The notes under the pieces are model-generated. The model saw nothing but the letters and a program-made list of their open reading frames with translations. It made no database searches and had not been told where the DNA came from. Made by a program: the position numbers and the translations under genes. Of a stretch of DNA of 10,414 bases, positions 7,876 to 10,414 are shown piece by piece (the first letter of the stretch is position 1; each line of letters opens with the position of its first letter). Source of the DNA: an uncultured Oscillospiraceae bacterium (GTDB lineage Bacteria > Bacillota_A > Clostridia > Oscillospirales > Oscillospiraceae); contig CALXGD010000088.1 of NCBI GenBank assembly GCA_944387745.1, forward strand, positions 1 through 10,414, read 5' to 3'.

Positions 7876-8429
7876 TGAGACTCCCCCCAGGGCTCCAGGG
7901 ACCATCCCAGGCGCTCCCCCAGAACAAACGGACCGTCATAGGCATAGTAGTCGTAGGTGGTCTCCATCCAGATGAGCTTCTGCATGACTGCCCTCTGTCC
8001 CTGCCACTCCCCCACCGTCTCCGGGCGGGCGATAAAGACCCGAATCAGAAGCCCCAGGCACACCACTGTCCAGACCGACAGGGCGGCTCCCACCTTCAGC
8101 AGCCGCTTTTTCCACCGCTTATCCATCCGTCGGAGGGCATACCAGGCCGTCCCGATCAGCAGGGCGATGGACAGGGCAGCCAGCAGGTGGACCGGCCCGG
8201 TAACGAGCCAGTTGCGGAGGGTGGATACCCGGTCTCCGGTCATCATGTAGTCAAGCAGCGGCAAGCACAGGACCCAGGCCGCCGCCAGGAGCAGCAGCAC
8301 CTTTCGGGAGCGCTTCTCCCGGACCAGAACCCAGACACCCAGGCCCAGAGCCAGGACCCCCAGAAAGGGCGCGGCAATCAGGCCGCCCAGCCACCCGTAT
8401 GCCACCACCTTCGCAAGCAAAATTCCCAT
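7872..8429 (-). CDS. Four-helix membrane protein, unknown function
   Basis: I do not recognise a named family for this 185-residue protein. Hydrophobic segments at about 10-37, 44-62, 75-98 and 110-131 predict four membrane helices, with basic loops (REKRSRK 37-43; RRMDKRWKKR 100-109) that by the positive-inside rule would face the cytoplasm. The last 50 or so residues form a soluble, aromatic-rich tail (WMETTYDYYAYDGPF 154-168). The ATG lies one base after the TAA of the HTH gene (TAATATG), with GGGGGAG inside the end of that gene as ribosome site. It overlaps the next gene by four bases. This packing implies it is co-produced with the regulator and the BamE-like protein. Codon use and GC resemble the neighbours. 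Confidence 0.85.
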   Translation of the reverse strand: MGILLAKVVAYGWLGGLIAAPFLGVLALGLGVWVLVREKRSRKVLLLLAAAWVLCLPLLDYMMTGDRVSTLRNWLVTGPVHLLAALSIALLIGTAWYALRRMDKRWKKRLLKVGAALSVWTVVCLGLLIRVFIARPETVGEWQGQRAVMQKLIWMETTYDYYAYDGPFVLGERLGWSLEPWGESQ

Positions 8430-8430
8430 A

Positions 8431-8649
8431 TTACTCCCCCTCCCCGTCGTCTACATACTCCAAAATATCCCCCGGCTGGCAGTCCAGGGCCTTACAGATG
8501 GCCGCCAGGGTGGAGAAGCGCACCGCCCGCGCCTTGTTGTTCTTCAAAATGGACAGGTTGGCCATGGTGACGTCCACCCACTGGGCCAGCTCCCCCAGAG
8601 ACATTTTTCTCCGGGCCATCATCACATCCAGATTCACCACAATTCCCAT
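8431..8649 (-). CDS. Small HTH (Cro/C1, YozG-like) transcriptional regulator
   Basis: This 72-residue protein is almost entirely one XRE/Cro-CI helix-turn-helix domain of the HTH_26/YozG type. It begins MGIVVNLDVMMARRKMS, followed by LGELAQWVDVTMANLSILKN (18-37) as the DNA-reading helices, and ends in ICKALDCQPGDILEYV (51-66), the hallmark tail of this subfamily. Proteins of this type commonly sit directly next to DUF2975 membrane proteins, as here: its start is 13 bases after the DUF2975 stop. The ribosome site (GGGGGCGGAG) lies in that gap. It probably represses its own operon, with the palindrome at 9316-9334 as the likely site; that link is inference. It is too short to carry a ligand domain, so any signal may come through a membrane partner. 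Confidence 0.93.
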   Translation of the reverse strand: MGIVVNLDVMMARRKMSLGELAQWVDVTMANLSILKNNKARAVRFSTLAAICKALDCQPGDILEYVDDGEGE

Positions 8650-8662
8650 GCGCTCCGCCCCC

Positions 8663-9253
8663 TCAAATGGTCAGGTCCTGGTCCTCCTGGAGCTCCGCCG
8701 CCTGCCGGAACAGGGCGGACATGACCAGGAACAGCAGCCCTCCCATGAAGAACACCGGGATAGCCAGGGCGTTGTAGGTGAACAGCGGCGCCATATTTTG
8801 CAGCGCGGCCACCTCCCACACGAAGCGGCACAGCGCCGCGGCGCTGATGCCCCAGCAGAACAGAGCCGCCCGCTTCATGGCCCTGGCGTTGCAGGTCTGG
8901 AAGGGGTTCCCCTCCTGTATGGTGTTCAAAATCCAGTGGGCCTGCCGCAGAATCCCGGCGGAGCACAGGCCACAGGCCAGCAAAAACAGGCTCCCGCCCA
9001 GCTGAAGGGCCTCCGGCTCCATCCACACGAACACCCAGCCGAACAGTACGCCAAAAATGCCGGCCGCCACAATGTCGTCCTCCCCAGGGTGGACCACCTC
9101 ATGCACAAACTCCCCCGCCCCCTTGAGCAGATTGTAGGGGTCGTGGAACAGCAGCCCCGGAATCAAAATCAGAGCAGCGATGTTGACCCAGAACGTCACC
9201 GTCACTAGCACGTTCAGCACCTGGGCCAGCTTCTGAGCTTGCGTTTGTTCCAT
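8663..9253 (-). CDS. DUF2975 family membrane protein
   Basis: The 196-residue protein has hydrophobic segments at about 15-36, 62-83, 85-105, 127-148 and 158-182. The signature of DUF2975 is visible: the third helix runs into ILNTIQEGNPFQTCNARAMK (108-127), with the GNPF-x-x-x-N core followed by a basic residue and the fourth helix. The family's biochemical role is not established; its regular pairing with a YozG-like HTH protein, found here directly downstream, suggests a membrane component of a small regulatory module. An AAGGAGGG ribosome site (9261-9268) is 7 bases before the ATG, and the gene is first behind the strong promoter at 9281-9309. It is longer at the second and third helices than I would expect for the family core, with an acidic loop HPGEDD (55-60). 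Confidence 0.88.
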   Translation of the reverse strand: MEQTQAQKLAQVLNVLVTVTFWVNIAALILIPGLLFHDPYNLLKGAGEFVHEVVHPGEDDIVAAGIFGVLFGWVFVWMEPEALQLGGSLFLLACGLCSAGILRQAHWILNTIQEGNPFQTCNARAMKRAALFCWGISAAALCRFVWEVAALQNMAPLFTYNALAIPVFFMGGLLFLVMSALFRQAAELQEDQDLTI

Positions 9254-9280
9254 AAAAAATCCCTCCTTGTCTTACTGGGA

Positions 9281-9309
9281 AGGATACCACAGGTTATATT
9301 GTTTGTCAA
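9281..9309 (-). promoter_or_regulatory. Strong promoter of the DUF2975-HTH operon
   Basis: On the minus strand a perfect TTGACA (9304-9309) is 17 bases from TATCCT (9281-9286, four of six matching the -10 consensus). Transcription should start near 9274, a few bases ahead of the AAGGAGGG ribosome site, so the leader is very short. No other convincing promoter is seen until 6475-6503, so this one probably drives genes down to at least 7483. Confidence 0.82.
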
Positions 9310-9315
9310 TGTATT

Positions 9316-9334
9316 TTTATCGTTTTTCGATAAA
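9316..9334. promoter_or_regulatory. 19-base palindrome, candidate operator
   Basis: TTTATCG (9316-9322) and CGATAAA (9328-9334) form perfect 7-base arms around TTTTT. The site lies 6 bases upstream of the -35 box of the DUF2975-HTH promoter, a position suited to a regulator bound beside RNA polymerase. The small HTH protein encoded in the same operon is the obvious candidate ligand (inference). The stem is AT-rich and would be a poor terminator, though it also overlaps the end of the broken frame at 9317-9724. Confidence 0.6.
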
Positions 9335-9724
9335 TTCATAGAGAAGCAGTGGGGCCGGCACACAGGCCGGCCCCGCATGTTTTTCCATTACACCAACGCC
9401 TGGGCGTACCGCTTCAATTCTCTCCTTCTTCGCCGCGGCCACCAGGGGGTAGACCCGCTCCACCGCCTCACTCAGCAGACAGACACACACTCGGCGGTCT
9501 GTCTCCGGGAGGAGAAGCGGCGCCTCTTCTCGCTGAGAGATATGGCGGAAGATCCAGCCACTCTTTTTCAGAGGATTCAGACCGATACGGCGGATCTCCC
9601 CCGGTTCAGTATTAACAACTGGCAGAATTGCGCCAACATACATCCATCAAAAATCAACTACTCCAAACAGGATGCCGACTCTTTCGATTCTCAGCTGATA
9701 TACCCTGCCCGCTTCAACATTCAT
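9317..9724 (-). pseudogene. Broken reading frame with in-frame TGA, unknown family
   Basis: One minus-strand frame reads 25 codons from an ATG at 9722-9724 (MNVEAGRVYQLRIERVGILF...), meets TGA at 9647-9649, and continues in the same frame for a further 109 codons (WMYVGAILPVVNTEPGEIRR...) to TAA at 9317-9319. Codon use after the TGA looks like real coding sequence: GC-rich third positions and a plausible mixed composition. Neither the ATG at 9724 nor that at 9643 has a credible ribosome site. The simplest reading is a gene inactivated by a nonsense mutation and loss of its 5' end. Alternatives are a short live gene starting at 9643, or chance. I do not recognise the product. Its last codons overlap the palindrome at 9316-9334. 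Confidence 0.42.
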
Positions 9725-9774
9725 GCATGTTAGAGGACTTTCTCTATGTAATTGTTTATTCCCCATGTACGGCT

Positions 9775-9813
9775 TAAATCCCATAGGCACACACTGTATA
9801 CCTGTGGGATTTA
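9775..9813. repeat. 13-bp inverted repeat (hairpin) without T-tract
   Basis: TAAATCCCATAGG (9775-9787) pairs along its full length with CCTGTGGGATTTA (9801-9813), with one T-G pair, around a 13-base loop. It lies 24 bases past the stop of the gene at 9838-10098 on the minus strand. No T-run follows on either strand, so it is not a standard terminator. It may stabilise the 3' end of that transcript, bind a protein, or be a dispersed palindromic element. The surrounding 9650-9830 stretch is lower in GC than the rest of the window and holds no intact gene. Confidence 0.7.
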
Positions 9814-9837
9814 GTTCCCAGGCGGGTGCTTTGGCTC

Positions 9838-10098
9838 TTATTCTCGCTCCTCCCCCGCTGTGCTGGCGAGCCGGTCCAGGGCGGCCAGCAGCTCCACCAG
9901 GATCTTGTTTTGATAGTCCAGGATCTGGTTGAGCTCCCGCATCTGGCAGCACAGCTCATCCCGGTCCGGCCGGGCCATCTGGGGCAGGATATGTACATAG
10001 CGATGTACCGGCATCTCCTCCGCCGCGGCCTGGACCTTTGCGATGGCCTCCTCCGGATCCGTCGGACGGGGACGGCCTCTCCCACAGGAATTTCTCAC
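9838..10098 (-). CDS. Small coiled-coil-like protein, unknown function
   Basis: I do not recognise this 86-residue protein. It starts with a basic, proline-rich segment (MRNSCGRGRPRPTDPEEA), and has a middle part with HRYVHILPQMARPDRDEL (32-49). It ends in a helix (about 46-78) whose leucines and isoleucines recur with heptad-like spacing (MRELNQILDYQNKILVELL, 53-71), suggesting a coiled coil and self-association. No membrane segment is present. The frame stays open to 10167, but the GTG at 10096-10098 is the best start because a long GGAGGGAGGAG site (10104-10114) ends 5 bases before it, while the upstream ATGs have nothing comparable. It is divergent from the Crp/Fnr-type gene and shares a 133-base intergenic region with it. 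Confidence 0.72.
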   Translation of the reverse strand: MRNSCGRGRPRPTDPEEAIAKVQAAAEEMPVHRYVHILPQMARPDRDELCCQMRELNQILDYQNKILVELLAALDRLASTAGEERE

Positions 10099-10103
10099 AA
10101 AAA

Positions 10104-10114
10104 CTCCTCCCTCC
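10104..10114 (-). promoter_or_regulatory. Extended ribosome site deciding a GTG start
   Basis: GGAGGGAGGAG on the minus strand, 5 bases ahead of GTG at 10096-10098. It contains two overlapping GGAGG cores and outweighs the ATG candidates at 10123-10125 and 10165-10167. It would lie inside the coding region if either of those starts were used. Confidence 0.7.
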
Positions 10115-10148
10115 GAAATTTTCATCCGCCCCATTCTATGCGGAGGGC

Positions 10149-10177
10149 TTGACCGCCGCGTCCCCATGTGCTATAGT
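10149..10177 (+). promoter_or_regulatory. Promoter of the Crp/Fnr-type gene
   Basis: TTGACC (10149-10154) and TATAGT (10172-10177) are 17 bases apart, each one base off consensus. The start would fall near 10184, giving a leader of about 48 bases before the ATG at 10232. Confidence 0.75.
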
Positions 10178-10182
10178 CTTTC

Positions 10183-10198
10183 TGTCCCAAATAAGACA
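10183..10198. promoter_or_regulatory. TGTC-N8-GACA dyad at the predicted start site
   Basis: TGTC (10183-10186) and GACA (10195-10198) form a short inverted repeat over the predicted +1 position of the plus-strand promoter. A dimeric regulator bound here would block initiation, so self-repression by the Crp/Fnr-type protein is possible. It does not match the classic Fnr half-site TTGAT. With only four-base arms, chance is a real alternative. Confidence 0.35.
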
Positions 10199-10231
10199 CT
10201 TTTTAAGCGGCGCACAGCGGGAGGCGGCGAG

Positions 10232-10414
10232 ATGGCGGCGGAACTGACACAAGAGGAGCAGGAGCTTCTACTCCGCTGCCCCCTTTTCCGGGGGGCGGAC
10301 TGGGCGCTGTTGGGGCGGGCGCTGTCCCTTCCCACCGTGTTTACGGAGGCATTTACCCCCGGTGAGGCGGTCTATCAGCCCCACCGGTTCCGCCGGTGTC
10401 TGGGCTTTCTCCTG
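10232..10414 (+). CDS. Crp/Fnr family regulator, N-terminal part (runs off window)
   Basis: An ATG at 10232-10234, preceded by GGGAGG (10219-10224) at 7 bases, opens a frame that stays open to the window edge (61 codons seen). The start matches the cyclic-nucleotide-binding-type sensor domain of Crp/Fnr regulators: LLRCPLFRGADWALLGRAL (13-31) is the usual leading helix with its CPLF element. A T-PGEAVYQ turn (44-51) and a strand-like RRCLGFLL (54-61) then correspond to the G-E-x-I/V-Y segment and the following strand of the beta roll. The C-terminal HTH would lie beyond the window. The ligand or signal cannot be judged from this part. Only a Cys at 16 and one at 56 are visible, too few to infer an iron-sulfur centre. 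Confidence 0.82.
   Translation, partial: MAAELTQEEQELLLRCPLFRGADWALLGRALSLPTVFTEAFTPGEAVYQPHRFRRCLGFLL

Noticed and set aside
9647..9649. Selenocysteine at the in-frame TGA
   Set aside because: There is no Cys/Sec redox context, no start site with a ribosome site, and only a weak wobble-containing stem after the codon; a nonsense mutation is simpler.
1..10414. CRISPR array, insertion sequence, prophage genes or toxin-antitoxin pair
   Set aside because: I saw no regularly spaced repeats, transposase or integrase motifs, or phage genes. The small HTH gene pairs with DUF2975 rather than a toxin.

Overview
This is a compact, GC-rich bacterial segment. It looks like chromosome of a gut-type Firmicute, most plausibly in Oscillospiraceae (Flavonifractor/Pseudoflavonifractor-like). 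The grounds are strong AGGAGG-type ribosome sites, sigma-A promoters with 17-base spacers, a genome-encoded tRNA CCA end, an AddA-type rather than RecB-type nuclease, and a DUF2975/YozG-like regulator pair. The genus is inference. Nearly everything is on the minus strand, so transcription runs from high to low coordinates; the one clear plus-strand gene enters at the right edge.

Layout from left to right. Positions 1-125 hold no recognisable gene. A tRNA-Gln(CUG) lies at 173-246 (minus), with a consensus TTGACA-17-TATAAT promoter at 300-328 and a bidirectional hairpin terminator at 126-170. addA (486-4103) and comEC (4144-6441) form a two-gene minus-strand unit with a 40-base gap, behind a promoter at 6475-6503. 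Both proteins act on DNA: ComEC is the DNA-uptake channel and AddA the helicase-nuclease of double-strand break processing. AddB, the obligate partner of AddA and usually its direct neighbour, is not present here.

From 6536 to 9253 there is a chain of five minus-strand genes with one obvious strong promoter at 9281-9309. In transcription order they are a DUF2975 membrane protein, a 72-residue YozG-like HTH regulator, a four-helix membrane protein of unknown function, a membrane-anchored protein with a BamE/SmpA-like domain (ATGA overlap with the gene before), and a membrane-anchored YkuE/YaeI-type metallophosphoesterase. Spacing suggests the first four are translated as a coupled unit; the phosphoesterase follows after about 100 bases. 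A 19-base palindrome just upstream of the -35 box is the best candidate operator for the HTH protein.

From 9317 to 9837 there is a reading frame broken by an in-frame TGA (probable pseudogene, unknown family) and a strong 13-bp hairpin without a T-tract. A small coiled-coil-like protein with a GTG start (9838-10098, minus) is divergent from the start of a Crp/Fnr-type regulator (10232 to the window edge, plus), which has its own TTGACC-17-TATAGT promoter and a dyad at the predicted transcription start.

Most of the window is ordinary chromosomal housekeeping. The parts least explained by known biology are the autoregulated-looking membrane module at 7483-9334 and the broken frame and hairpin at 9317-9813.
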